Of a stretch of 64,000 nucleotides of DNA, positions 27,741 to 36,894 are shown piece by piece. How positions within the stretch are numbered: position 1 is the first letter of the stretch; each line of letters starts with the position of its first letter. Source of the stretch: Alteromonas sp. 5E99-2 (lineage in GTDB: Bacteria; Pseudomonadota; Gammaproteobacteria; Enterobacterales; Alteromonadaceae); assembly GCF_017368475.1 (NCBI RefSeq), contig NZ_JAFNJE010000015.1:34011-98010 (forward strand). Reading direction: 5' to 3'. The translations under genes and the position numbers were made by a program. Under the pieces are notes generated by a model, which was given only the letters and a program-made list of their open reading frames with translations, did not search any database and was not told the DNA's origin.

Positions 27741-28016
27741 TTATTTACTGGTTCGGTGTTTATATTGAGTTTTACAATGACTGCGTATTACACCTAGAGG
27801 GCGCAATTGTAGGTGTTTAGTTTTACGGCCCCTCATTCTTTTGCGCTACACTCGAAATGCACCTGGGTTAATTTCGTGGCGCATAAGTTCGGTAACCTGA
27901 TTCAGGTTTAGATTATACAAATTTTCTATAGCTTCAAATGGGGTACGATCTTCCCATGCCATTTCAACAATTCGAGATTTGTCTGTGGCAGAGAGTGTTT
28001 TAAATTTTGTTTTCAT
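27741..28016 (-). pseudogene. DUF2805 (TIGR03643) gene split by an in-frame amber codon
   Basis: From ATG at 28016, codons 1-56 read as the family start (IVEMAWEDRTPFEAIENLYN, VTELMRHEINPGAFRV). Codon 57 is TAG at 27848-27846, in the place where the family has its invariant Trp (FRxWRKR). The reading then continues in the same frame as RKRMRGRKTKHLQLRP and ends at TAA 27743-27741, giving a 91-codon full-length family member. A single TGG to TAG change explains it. It fills the gap after the large CheB-CheR-GGDEF-EAL gene. Possible readings: a recent pseudogene, a base error, or amber readthrough. Confidence 0.7.
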
Positions 28017-28062
28017 CAGTACTACGTTGTTCCTGATTTTTTAGATCTCCGAATAAATCCGG

Positions 28063-31000
28063 TTACTGTTTGTGAACAAAAGATGAAAACTCCTCATAAG
28101 GAATAGGTTTTGAAAAGTAGAACCCTTGTATAAGCCTAATTCCAAGACGTTTAACCGCTTCAAGTTCAGTTTCAATTTCTACGCCTTCGGCGATGATGTC
28201 TAGATTTAAGATGTCAGATACTTCTTTTACCGACTTCATAATGACCGAGCTCACTGCATCGTCTGCCAAAGTTCTAACGAAAGATTTGTCTATTTTAATT
28301 GTATCGATAGGTAATTCTTTTAGGTATGAAAGTGAACTCATTCCTCGACCGAAATCATCTAGCGCTATTTTGCAGCCAACCTCTTTTACTTTTTCCATGA
28401 AGGGTATGGCTTTAACGTATTGTCCCATCGCCGCAGTCTCGGTCATTTCAATACAAAAACGATCTGGTGGTGTTTTGCACTCTTTAAGTAAATTCGCTAA
28501 TGTAGTTACGTATTCCACGCTGCTTAGTGTTGCTCCAGATACATTGAGATGAATTTTAGGTATTGTTATAGCGTGTCGGGCTTTTAGTTCATTGAGTTTT
28601 TTGAAGGTGTGTTTTAATACCCACAGATCGATTTTGTCAATGAGACCATAGCGTTCTGCTGTGGGTAAAAATTTAGCAGGTAATAAAAATTCTGAATTCA
28701 CGGGGTCGTACATGCGTACCAAAACTTCCCAATGTGAACCGTTTGGTTGTTCAGTATCAATTATTTCTTGGAAGTAAAGGCGTAAATGGTCGTTGTCTAT
28801 ACCTTCGGCAATACGTGAAATGGTGTTCATTTCATTTCGTTTTTCTTCTAGCTCCCGATTATTATGGCTGTGTATTTGAATGCAGTTGCGACCATTATCT
28901 TTCGCCATATAACAGGTAGAATCAGCGTCTCGAAGCACATCAGATACAGTTTCACACATGCTATCTATCTCAACAACGCCAATACTAACACCTACTCTAA
29001 ATAGCTGTTCATCTCGGTAAAACTTGTAATCTGAAATTGCTCGTTGAAGTTTTAATGCGATTGATTCTGCTTCAAGCAGTGGGCACTTTTCAAGCAAAAT
29101 GGCAAATTCATCACCACCAAGGCGGGCGAGTGTATCTCTTGAGCGAAGCTGAGTAGCCATAAGCTGTGATATTTGCTGTAGTAAAATATCTCCAGCTTCA
29201 TGTCCGCAGGTATCATTGACTATTTTGAATTGATCCAAATCCATGTAAAGTAGTGTTGAATTCAAGTGATTTCTTTTGGCCGTTAAAATAGCCGCGTCAA
29301 TGCGGCTTTCCATTTCTTTTCTATTGATAAGGCCAGTTAATGGGTCGTGTGTACTGTTCCACATTAGGGATTTCATTTGTTTAGTTTTGTCTGTCACATT
29401 TCTAAATGCAACCACACCACCGCCACCAAGATTGCTGTCATTATTTTTTAATGGAGAGAATGAAATTTCTATAAATATATCCACACCACGGCGGGTTTTT
29501 AACGTGAGTCCAGTTTCTGTATTTCTAAAACTATTGTTGGAGTCGATTGATGCTTGCAATTGTTTATCGAGGATTATTTCATTATTTTCATTGAAAAGTT
29601 TCAGCACTCGATTAATAGGCTGCCCTTTCATTTCATCACTTGACCAACCCGTTAGTGTTGTACTTATGGGGTTTGAGTATTGCACGCATAAGTTTCGGTC
29701 AATTCTGATAACACCATCCATTATGGTTTCTAGCGTCATTTGTGCTAAATATTGTTCTCTAGTTATTTTGTCTCTGGCTTTTTTAATGTCATTAGTATTA
29801 TAAAAAACAACTGTGTAGCCTGAGAATTGATTCTCTTCATTGACATAAGGTGATACTTGGCAGTCGTAATAACAATTTTCAATTAATACCTCTTTAATTA
29901 CGGCGGTCTGCTTTTCTTTTACTGCGATAAAAAGAGGCTTTAAGTCCTTTACTGAATATTCACTTTCTAAAGCAAAGAACAGATCGTCTAACTCTATATT
30001 GTATGTGTTAAATATTTCATTAAATTTTGTTGTGAAACGTTGAATTCGATAATTTAAATTCACTAATACAATTGGGATTTGAGTGGATTCTTGAATATTA
30101 TTTAGGTCAGTTGTTAGCCGTTTATACAATTGCGACTGATGAGTATATTCTTCATTTACAGTAATGAGTTCTTCGTTAGTTGATTGCAGTTCCTCATTGA
30201 CGGTTTGCAACTCTTCATTGGTACTTTGAAATTCCTCATTTGCCGATTGCAATTCTTGATTATAAAGTTGCAATTGTTCGTTGCTTGATTCAAGCTCTTC
30301 TATTACAACCTGCAAACTTTCTCTTGTTTCAGAGAGTTCCGAGTCAAGCTCCTGTAATAAGTTGTGTGGCGACTCAGGTGACAGGACGTTATTGGCCTCT
30401 TGTAAAATATAGTGAAGACTCAGAACCCTCCATTTAGTCAGTTCATCGCTTAGTGGCCTAACTTCTATTCTAAATTTGTTTCCATTTTTGTCTTGATGCA
30501 CCTGACTTTGTTGATGAGTATTATTTTGTTTTGATTTGAATATCAGAGCACGTATTTCTGGCCTGAATTCAGGGTTTATTTGGTTGTAAATTCCGGGTTC
30601 GACAAAACCAGTAGTCAATGAAAAGATAGATGAACAATCATCATGGGTGAAGACAAGATGCTCATTTTCGTCTATCACAATAATTGGAATAGAAAAGCTT
30701 TCAAAAAGCTGCTTGTATACGGTTAGCTTTTTTTCTAGTGCGGCTTTACTTGGGCTGATAGGTTGTATTATTTTTCTTTCAAGCCCGCCATGGATACTAA
30801 TACGCCGCGCAGCATTTTCGCTTCGCCTATAAAGTTTGAATTCACTGTCGATTTCTTCAAAAAGTGTACTATTGTTACATGCTTCGGCTAAGCCTAGGAA
30901 CAGTAACCCGTTGTCATTTAGCGCGTAGGAAAATGTTTCAAAGAGCTGTTTTTGCGCGGTGGTGTCAAAGTAAATAAGTAGATTTCTGCATGATATGAGA

Positions 31001-32235
31001 TCCAGTTTTGAAAACGCAGGATCTGCTAAAATGTCATGAGAAGCAAAAATAACTTGTTCGCGTATTTCTTTTTTTACTGTGTATTTTTTGCCAGTAATAT
31101 CAAAATACCTCTCAGGCCATTCTTTCGGTATGTGTGTGACTTTATCTATGTTGTATACGGCATTTCTGGCTGACGTTAATGCAGATTGTGACAAATCACT
31201 AGCAATAATTTTGTATGGAACATATTGTTTATTTTTCTTATTAATATCTTCGATGATCATGGCAAATGTATAAACTTCTTCGCCCGTCGCACAGCCGGGA
31301 ATCCATATCCTAAACTCCTCACCGGATGACTTTTTTTCTATGTGTTCCGAGACTTCCTTTGCTAGCCGATTAAAAGCAGGGGCATCGCGATAAAACTCAC
31401 TGACAATGACAAAAATGCTATTGTAGAGAGCCCAAGCTTCTGCATCATCAGCTTCTAGTAATTTTCTGTAACTGCCGACACTTGCTATGTTAAGCATTGC
31501 CATACGTCGGCCTATACGCCTTTCTATACTTGTCGTTCTATATTGTGTGAAATTTACTTTCGTCTTGAGCGATAAAACTTGAAGTAATTTAGTTAAATCA
31601 GACACATTTTTTTTTGCAAACTTAGCAGGAGAAATTGAATCTTCAACGACTCTTTGTAAGCAGGTACCAATTTCTTCAATAGTTCCACAAAAATCGACAA
31701 CGTTTGTTTTTAAACAGTTGCTAGGCATGCTGGTATATTGAGAGCAATCAGGAGATTGAACAATAACCGTTCCTCCGTTGCCATTTATCTCTATCGCTCC
31801 TTTTGAACCATCATTGCCATTACCAGATAAAACGATGCCAATGGCGTTTTTCTTGAAATCAGTGGCAATTGAGGAAAAGAGTTTATCTATTGACGGTTTC
31901 GATCCTGATTTTATTGATGGCGCTGATATCAGGAGCTTTTGATTTTTGATTTCTACATGAGAATTTGGGCTAGGGAGATAGAGTTTTCCTGCTTCAAGGG
32001 TATCTCCGTTTTTTACTGCGACAACATCTAAGTTAGAATTGTAGCGAGGAAGAATTTCATCTAAATGGCTTACATGTGAAGGAGACAAGTGCATTGCAAC
32101 AATGTAACAGACTTTGTTATGAGGCAATGCGGAAAGAAGATCGCATAGGGGTTTGAGTCCGCCTGCTGATGCTCCAATAGCAATACAAATCAAGTTTTTA
32201 GTTTCAGGCGTAGCTATATCTTTATGATCAATCAT
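28063..32235 (-). CDS. CheB-CheR-PAS-GGDEF-EAL hybrid signalling protein
   Basis: A 1390-residue cytosolic protein with six sections. CheB methylesterase (about 10-185): GASAGG, AMHLSPSHVSHL and SGNGNDGS carry the Ser, His and Asp triad. CheR methyltransferase (about 205-470): WIPGCATGEEVYT SAM site. A PAS-like stretch (about 495-600), a heptad coiled coil (about 622-705), two more PAS domains (about 710-955), GGDEF (site at about 1040, GGDEF intact, RSRD I-site present), and EAL (about 1155-1385) reading EVL with ETE, DDFGRG and AEGVE. All outputs look active. It is 75 bases downstream of the BLUF gene on the same strand. The input signal is not set by the sequence. Confidence 0.85.
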   Translation of the reverse strand: MIDHKDIATPETKNLICIAIGASAGGLKPLCDLLSALPHNKVCYIVAMHLSPSHVSHLDEILPRYNSNLDVVAVKNGDTLEAGKLYLPSPNSHVEIKNQKLLISAPSIKSGSKPSIDKLFSSIATDFKKNAIGIVLSGNGNDGSKGAIEINGNGGTVIVQSPDCSQYTSMPSNCLKTNVVDFCGTIEEIGTCLQRVVEDSISPAKFAKKNVSDLTKLLQVLSLKTKVNFTQYRTTSIERRIGRRMAMLNIASVGSYRKLLEADDAEAWALYNSIFVIVSEFYRDAPAFNRLAKEVSEHIEKKSSGEEFRIWIPGCATGEEVYTFAMIIEDINKKNKQYVPYKIIASDLSQSALTSARNAVYNIDKVTHIPKEWPERYFDITGKKYTVKKEIREQVIFASHDILADPAFSKLDLISCRNLLIYFDTTAQKQLFETFSYALNDNGLLFLGLAEACNNSTLFEEIDSEFKLYRRSENAARRISIHGGLERKIIQPISPSKAALEKKLTVYKQLFESFSIPIIVIDENEHLVFTHDDCSSIFSLTTGFVEPGIYNQINPEFRPEIRALIFKSKQNNTHQQSQVHQDKNGNKFRIEVRPLSDELTKWRVLSLHYILQEANNVLSPESPHNLLQELDSELSETRESLQVVIEELESSNEQLQLYNQELQSANEEFQSTNEELQTVNEELQSTNEELITVNEEYTHQSQLYKRLTTDLNNIQESTQIPIVLVNLNYRIQRFTTKFNEIFNTYNIELDDLFFALESEYSVKDLKPLFIAVKEKQTAVIKEVLIENCYYDCQVSPYVNEENQFSGYTVVFYNTNDIKKARDKITREQYLAQMTLETIMDGVIRIDRNLCVQYSNPISTTLTGWSSDEMKGQPINRVLKLFNENNEIILDKQLQASIDSNNSFRNTETGLTLKTRRGVDIFIEISFSPLKNNDSNLGGGGVVAFRNVTDKTKQMKSLMWNSTHDPLTGLINRKEMESRIDAAILTAKRNHLNSTLLYMDLDQFKIVNDTCGHEAGDILLQQISQLMATQLRSRDTLARLGGDEFAILLEKCPLLEAESIALKLQRAISDYKFYRDEQLFRVGVSIGVVEIDSMCETVSDVLRDADSTCYMAKDNGRNCIQIHSHNNRELEEKRNEMNTISRIAEGIDNDHLRLYFQEIIDTEQPNGSHWEVLVRMYDPVNSEFLLPAKFLPTAERYGLIDKIDLWVLKHTFKKLNELKARHAITIPKIHLNVSGATLSSVEYVTTLANLLKECKTPPDRFCIEMTETAAMGQYVKAIPFMEKVKEVGCKIALDDFGRGMSSLSYLKELPIDTIKIDKSFVRTLADDAVSSVIMKSVKEVSDILNLDIIAEGVEIETELEAVKRLGIRLIQGFYFSKPIPYEEFSSFVHKQ

Positions 32236-32310
32236 TAGAATGGTTCATTCTATATAGTCCCTTATGAATCAATAGTAGCATAAAAAATAAACAGCTTGAA
32301 GTTTCGGATG

Positions 32311-32736
32311 TTATGAATTTTTCTGAAAATACAACAATAATTTTACAAGTTCGTCATGATACTGAGAATTTGATACAAGAGTAAATTCTGGCGAGAAAAA
32401 ATCTACGAATTTAGACGGCATACTGAAAGAGTCATCTAGAGAGAAAAAACCCATTGACCAATTTGGAAAGAACCGCTCCTCACAAGGCTGAAGGTGTTCC
32501 AATAACTTTATTTTAAAATGGCGAGGGTCGTGTTCTATTGCTTCAAATACGGCGTTGATGTTTTCTAGCTTTCCTTCAAGTACTTGTAGAAAGGTTTTAT
32601 CTTTATAAAGTAACAAGCCGGTTATATCTAATTGCTTGTTTTTTGGTCTTATTTGTTCTAAAAGCACATTGAAATCAGGCATATTCAAGAGCCGCACGGA
32701 ACGAGATACGTATGTAAGACGGTGTAAACCACTCAT
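32311..32736 (-). CDS. BLUF-domain blue-light photoreceptor
   Basis: A 141-residue FAD-binding light sensor made up almost solely of the BLUF domain. All residues needed for the photocycle are visible: Tyr9 (LTYVSRS), Asn33 (RPKNKQL), the ITGLLLY strand, Gln51 (FLQVLEG), and Trp93 with Met95 (PNWSMGF). A C-terminal tail of about 40 residues replaces an output domain, so signalling must go through a partner. The nearest partner is the CheB-CheR-PAS-GGDEF-EAL gene that follows, 75 bases downstream; the RegA-like gene lies upstream. Family identity is secure; the partner is inference. Confidence 0.93.
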   Translation of the reverse strand: MSGLHRLTYVSRSVRLLNMPDFNVLLEQIRPKNKQLDITGLLLYKDKTFLQVLEGKLENINAVFEAIEHDPRHFKIKLLEHLQPCEERFFPNWSMGFFSLDDSFSMPSKFVDFFSPEFTLVSNSQYHDELVKLLLYFQKNS

Positions 32737-32850
32737 AAAAAATCCTTTTTCAGCTGAGGTTTGCCTAGTTTAAAAAGAGGGAGCATATAAAAAGATAGCA
32801 TAGTTCATAATTTCGGCGACTTATTCCATGCTATTTGATGATTAATGGCA

Positions 32851-33369
32851 TTAAATCCAGTGGGGTTTTTTTTGGAGCTTTCGCTGAAGTGTTCGTCTAT
32901 GCATATTTAACACTCTTGCCGTGGCAGAGATATTGCCATTTTGTTCTTTCAGTATACGCTGAATGTGCTCCCACTCTATTTGAGAGGCTGAAAGTGTTTC
33001 TTCTAATGGTGCACCAAATGTCCTTTGGTTACCAAGGCAAGACAACAGTGTTGAAAAATCCAAAGGTTTCGTTAAGTAATCGTCTGCACCATTTTTTATT
33101 GCTGCCACAGTACTGGCAATACTTGCATAGCCTGTGAGCATTAATACTTTTGCGTTTGGCCACTGGACTTTGATACGAGGTAAATAGGGAATAGAAGACT
33201 CCGTACCTAGATTCATGTCTAACAACAAATAATGCCAATTATGTGTATCGGTAAACAACTTATTTAAACTATAAAAAGCATGGGCATTATGGCCTTGTTT
33301 AGTTAGTCTGCGGCTTAATGTGTCTGCAAAAACAGAATCATCATCTAAAATGGCTATATTCAACGACAT
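32851..33369 (-). CDS. RegA/PrrA/ActR-type response regulator
   Basis: A 172-residue two-component regulator. The receiver domain (about 1-115) has the acidic pocket DDD near residue 8, the phospho-acceptor in YLLLDMNLG (about D51), the Thr in MLTGYAS and Lys in YLTKPLD. A Fis-type helix-turn-helix (about 140-168, ISATARVLNMHRRTLQRKL) ends the protein, in the typical RegA arrangement. The kinase gene ends 20 bases upstream of this start, so kinase and regulator are co-transcribed. Known relatives control redox and photosynthesis or respiration genes; the targets here are unknown. Confidence 0.9.
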   Translation of the reverse strand: MSLNIAILDDDSVFADTLSRRLTKQGHNAHAFYSLNKLFTDTHNWHYLLLDMNLGTESSIPYLPRIKVQWPNAKVLMLTGYASIASTVAAIKNGADDYLTKPLDFSTLLSCLGNQRTFGAPLEETLSASQIEWEHIQRILKEQNGNISATARVLNMHRRTLQRKLQKKPHWI

Positions 33370-33389
33370 ACAACACTCTTATTTGTTTT

Positions 33390-34625
33390 TTAGTTCGTTA
33401 GCGCTAAACAGATAGTGATCATTGAGCCCGAAGGGGTATTTTCTAATGTCACTTCTCCACCCATTCGCTCAATTCCTGCCGCTGCTAATGCAATACCAAT
33501 ACCTAGGCCATTTTCACTCTCTATAAATTGTTTGCCTAAAGAGTCATTCATTTTTTCAGTAAATCCTGGGCCATTATCGAGTATATGAATACTAGCATGT
33601 TGGTTACCACTCATGCCTGCGATTAAGGTGATTGTCGGCTCCTGCTCGTTAGAACAGGCTATTGCAGCGTTGTCCAAAAGATTGAGTAGCGAAAACATCA
33701 TATTTTGGTCAGTATTTACGTAGGTATTCTCTAAGTTAATCTTGTAATCGAATGTCACTTCATTGTGGCCTACCCACCAGTCTTGGCAGAGTTGCGTTAA
33801 CCAGAGTTGAAGGTCAACACGCTCAATGAGGTTGGGGTCTTTTTGCCGAGATTTTATCACTTGAGATTGCAATACGGATTGACACCTTTCCAGCTGGTGT
33901 TTGGCTTCGATTAGGGATGAGGGAGCTTGATTAGGATGATCTTCAAACCACTCTTCCAGTAATAGCTTAGCTGAAGCTATTGGTGTAGCGATTTGGTGTG
34001 TGGTGTTGGCAGATAAGGTAGCCAAAGCGACAATTTGTTTTTCTCGCCATTGCTGCTCTTGTAATTGAACGAGTTTTTTTTGATTTCTACGCAGTAAATT
34101 AGCTTGATGAGAAATGAATCCGGTTAAAGTAACAACAGCTACACAAAATGTGGTTAGCATTCCAAGTAAATGAGATGACATATCAGAATTATCATGAGAC
34201 AGGTGTCCAAGATGTATTTGTTTTAGTTGTAAATACATTAGTAAGCTGTAACTCAGTATCGCTAAAGCGGTTAGACCCCAAGCGAGTGACCGCCTTGATG
34301 ACAGACTGCCAACTAAGGCCGGTAAAAATAAAATGGAGATTAAACCGGACAAGACTCCGTCAATAAAATGCAAAACCCAGGTCATAAAAAGGGTGTCACA
34401 AGTTAAGCCAAAAGCGAGTTGATGTCGCAACGAAAAATTGGGGTTCGTATAGCTCAGAAGACTAAATTGAACTGTGTAAAGCGTTAAAATACCCCAGTAC
34501 ACAATGTCTACAGAGTAAAACCACCCCAACGCAATGGCGATAAATATAAGTAGCCAGCGAGCCCAAAACAGCCAGTTTTTGGTTGATTGAGAAAGACTAA
34601 CCGTAAGTTTGAGCTGTTTTGGCAT
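33390..34625 (-). CDS. RegB/PrrB-like membrane histidine kinase
   Basis: A 411-residue sensor kinase with about six membrane segments (residues 17-190), a dimerisation H-box (ATLSANTTHQIATPIASAK, His at about 213), and a catalytic ATPase domain (NAAIAC, LDNGPGF, GLGIGIAL). A Cys in LERCQSV lies 38 residues after the phospho-His, close to the 40-residue spacing of the redox-active Cys265 in RegB. The RegB quinone motif GGxxNPF appears only in a degenerate form (DGVLSGL). This is consistent with sensing redox state, possibly without quinone control. It forms a pair with the RegA-like gene downstream. Confidence 0.85.
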   Translation of the reverse strand: MPKQLKLTVSLSQSTKNWLFWARWLLIFIAIALGWFYSVDIVYWGILTLYTVQFSLLSYTNPNFSLRHQLAFGLTCDTLFMTWVLHFIDGVLSGLISILFLPALVGSLSSRRSLAWGLTALAILSYSLLMYLQLKQIHLGHLSHDNSDMSSHLLGMLTTFCVAVVTLTGFISHQANLLRRNQKKLVQLQEQQWREKQIVALATLSANTTHQIATPIASAKLLLEEWFEDHPNQAPSSLIEAKHQLERCQSVLQSQVIKSRQKDPNLIERVDLQLWLTQLCQDWWVGHNEVTFDYKINLENTYVNTDQNMMFSLLNLLDNAAIACSNEQEPTITLIAGMSGNQHASIHILDNGPGFTEKMNDSLGKQFIESENGLGIGIALAAAGIERMGGEVTLENTPSGSMITICLALTN

Positions 34626-34682
34626 ATATTGTCTTAATCCTCGCAGGCTTAACTATCCATGTTTACACAACGACGATTCTAC

Positions 34683-36773
34683 TTAAAATGAGGCTTGTAA
34701 ACCAACATAGAATGATCGTGGTTGACCAGGATTGAGTATCGCGTCATCTTCACTGGCTCTTTCTCTTACCCCATGATTGGCAATAAACTCTTGGTCGAAT
34801 AAGTTTCGAATTTCTGCAAATACACGCCAATCCTTATTACTCCAACCCGCTCGAAGGCCTACTAAAGTGTAGTCGTCAACTACAAAAGTATTGGCAAAGT
34901 CGGCGAATCGTTTATCTATCCAATCCAATGTTGGGCCTGCATAAAACCCGTTTTCAGCGCGATAAATTAGCTCGGCTTTAATCTGGTATTCAGGCGCAGC
35001 AGGCAATACGTTATCACCGTATATAGGGTCGTTATCGAACTCAAAACGGTTATATGTAAAGCTTAACAAAGGATCTATTCGATTATTGGAATTGCCAAGT
35101 TTGAAGCTAGCGCCAAAAAGAGTTTCTAAGCCCGCATGAATAGTGCTGTCGACATTCGTTGCTAAACTGGTGTTGGGAGCATTTGGGTCTTCAACAGATA
35201 AAATTTCGTCATTAAGTTTCGTGTAATATGCGGTTATATCCCAGTTCCAAGTTAGATTACTGTTTAACGTTTGCTGGCCTCTTGTACCCACTTCAAATAC
35301 AGTGCCATCCATAGCATCTAGACTTTGTTGGCTCTGGCTGACTTCGTCTTCTAATTCAAAATTTGTTGGTGGTTCGTATACTCGAGAGATATTTGCAAAT
35401 ACGCTGGCATTGTTATTAACCGCGTAAATTAACCCTAAGCGTGGGTTAATACTATCGAAAGTACCGCTGGGCGCACGCACTGAGTCGTCAGACACATCAA
35501 TGCTACTGATGTCTCGGGTAGCAGTCACTACTTGGGTTCCGCCAACGAGTGTCCATTTGTCGGCAAATTGCCAGCGATCTAATGCAAATAACTCTAAACT
35601 CTCGGCGCGATTATCAATTAATGTTGTAAGGCCGTTTGGTCTTCCGTTGAGGTTGCGAAAATGCTCGCCATCTACCCGGTTTCTACCATAGTTTGCACCG
35701 AATAATAGGTCGTGTTTCCCCCATTGCTGTTGGTAGCGTATATTCGCCGCTACATCTTGATGATTCGTGTCTATCAATAAACTGAATACTTCTACTGGAT
35801 CTGCGGGACCGGGGCCATCGAAATCAACAAATATTTGGTCGACAATTGGATGAAATAAACGTTGTTGTTCGATTGAAAGGCCTACTTGTAAGTTACTAGT
35901 GTCATTAATATTCCAACGAGTAACGTTCGCTAAACGCAGGGTTTCAACGTCTAATTGAAAATTACCACTTACCGCAGTTGAACCTGCTTGGTCAGGGTCT
36001 TCTTGTACTTGGGCTCGGGTTAGTGAGCCTGGTAGTTCTTGATCGTTTTCTACATAGGTAACAAAGAAACGTGTAGATACATCCTTATGTAAGCGAACGC
36101 CAAAATTTGCATAGATACCTGTTCTTTGTTGTTCGTTTTGCTCGCGAAACCCGTCCCAGTCTTTGCGTTCAATAGTCACTAGACCATCGTAGTTTTCATT
36201 GAAAACCTTACTAAATGTAACCCTTTCTTGAAGTAAACCATGGCTGCCGCCATTGATGAATACTTCTGTGCCTGAAGTATCGTGAGCTGTAGGTGATACA
36301 AAATTAACAGCACCACCGAGTGTACTTGCTCCATACTTAATACCATTGGCTCCTCTAGCAAAAACGGCATATCTAGAGGCTAGTGGGTCGATAATTCGGT
36401 TGTGATTATTGCCGTCAGCTGTGGTTACAGGCAAGCCATCCTGCAATAGTTTTATTCCATTCATATCAAAGTCAGAAGCATCTAAATTAGAACCTCGACT
36501 GCTAAAAAAGATACCGTCGCTACCAGCATCACTGCTTGATGTGACACCTGGAACATAGCGCAATACATCGGCGAGGTTGGTTATGCTTGCTTCTTGTAGT
36601 TTGTCTATGTCGATGAGTGTCACTCCGCCAGGCGTCAAATGAATTTCTTGACGGTCGGCTTCAATACTAGAACGAACCCCATACACCTCGATAGTCTCGA
36701 GTGGTTCTTCAGCAATAACGGCAATGGAATAACAAGCTAATAGGGTAGGGATAAATAAAGTGCGGTAAGTCAT
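34683..36773 (-). CDS. TonB-dependent outer-membrane receptor
   Basis: A 696-residue receptor with a signal peptide (residues 1-20), the TonB-box-like ETIEVYG (about 26-32), a plug domain (about 45-160, SITNLADVLRYVPGVT, GASTLGGAVNFVSP) and a barrel that ends in YVGLQASF. The plug's Ser-Arg-Gly motif (SSRGSNLD) is present. Resemblance is to FecA/siderophore-type receptors, but the ligand is not clear. It follows a Bcr/CflA exporter gene on the same strand, 121 bases downstream, with a LysR regulator divergent beyond it. No Fur box is seen in front of it. Confidence 0.88.
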   Translation of the reverse strand: MTYRTLFIPTLLACYSIAVIAEEPLETIEVYGVRSSIEADRQEIHLTPGGVTLIDIDKLQEASITNLADVLRYVPGVTSSSDAGSDGIFFSSRGSNLDASDFDMNGIKLLQDGLPVTTADGNNHNRIIDPLASRYAVFARGANGIKYGASTLGGAVNFVSPTAHDTSGTEVFINGGSHGLLQERVTFSKVFNENYDGLVTIERKDWDGFREQNEQQRTGIYANFGVRLHKDVSTRFFVTYVENDQELPGSLTRAQVQEDPDQAGSTAVSGNFQLDVETLRLANVTRWNINDTSNLQVGLSIEQQRLFHPIVDQIFVDFDGPGPADPVEVFSLLIDTNHQDVAANIRYQQQWGKHDLLFGANYGRNRVDGEHFRNLNGRPNGLTTLIDNRAESLELFALDRWQFADKWTLVGGTQVVTATRDISSIDVSDDSVRAPSGTFDSINPRLGLIYAVNNNASVFANISRVYEPPTNFELEDEVSQSQQSLDAMDGTVFEVGTRGQQTLNSNLTWNWDITAYYTKLNDEILSVEDPNAPNTSLATNVDSTIHAGLETLFGASFKLGNSNNRIDPLLSFTYNRFEFDNDPIYGDNVLPAAPEYQIKAELIYRAENGFYAGPTLDWIDKRFADFANTFVVDDYTLVGLRAGWSNKDWRVFAEIRNLFDQEFIANHGVRERASEDDAILNPGQPRSFYVGLQASF

Positions 36774-36894
36774 AACATTATAATTTTTAACGATTGGTAT
36801 GCTATTTTAACGTGGTACAACCATGTTTCCGATGTGGCAAATTGTCGCATGTGATGGGCTTCAACTCTTGATTTAGATCAACAGACAGATGCTA

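Noticed and set aside
29276..29803. 175-codon plus-strand ORF opposite the GGDEF region
   Set aside because: It is antisense to a well-conserved domain of the large signalling protein and has no family features; a shadow frame.
30165..30290. Periodic repeats that could be taken for a CRISPR array
   Set aside because: The 21-base period encodes coiled-coil heptads in frame; there are no spacers and no cas genes.
36774..36894. Fur box in front of the second TonB-dependent receptor
   Set aside because: AT-rich stretches exist but no 7-1-7 dyad like the two sites listed elsewhere.
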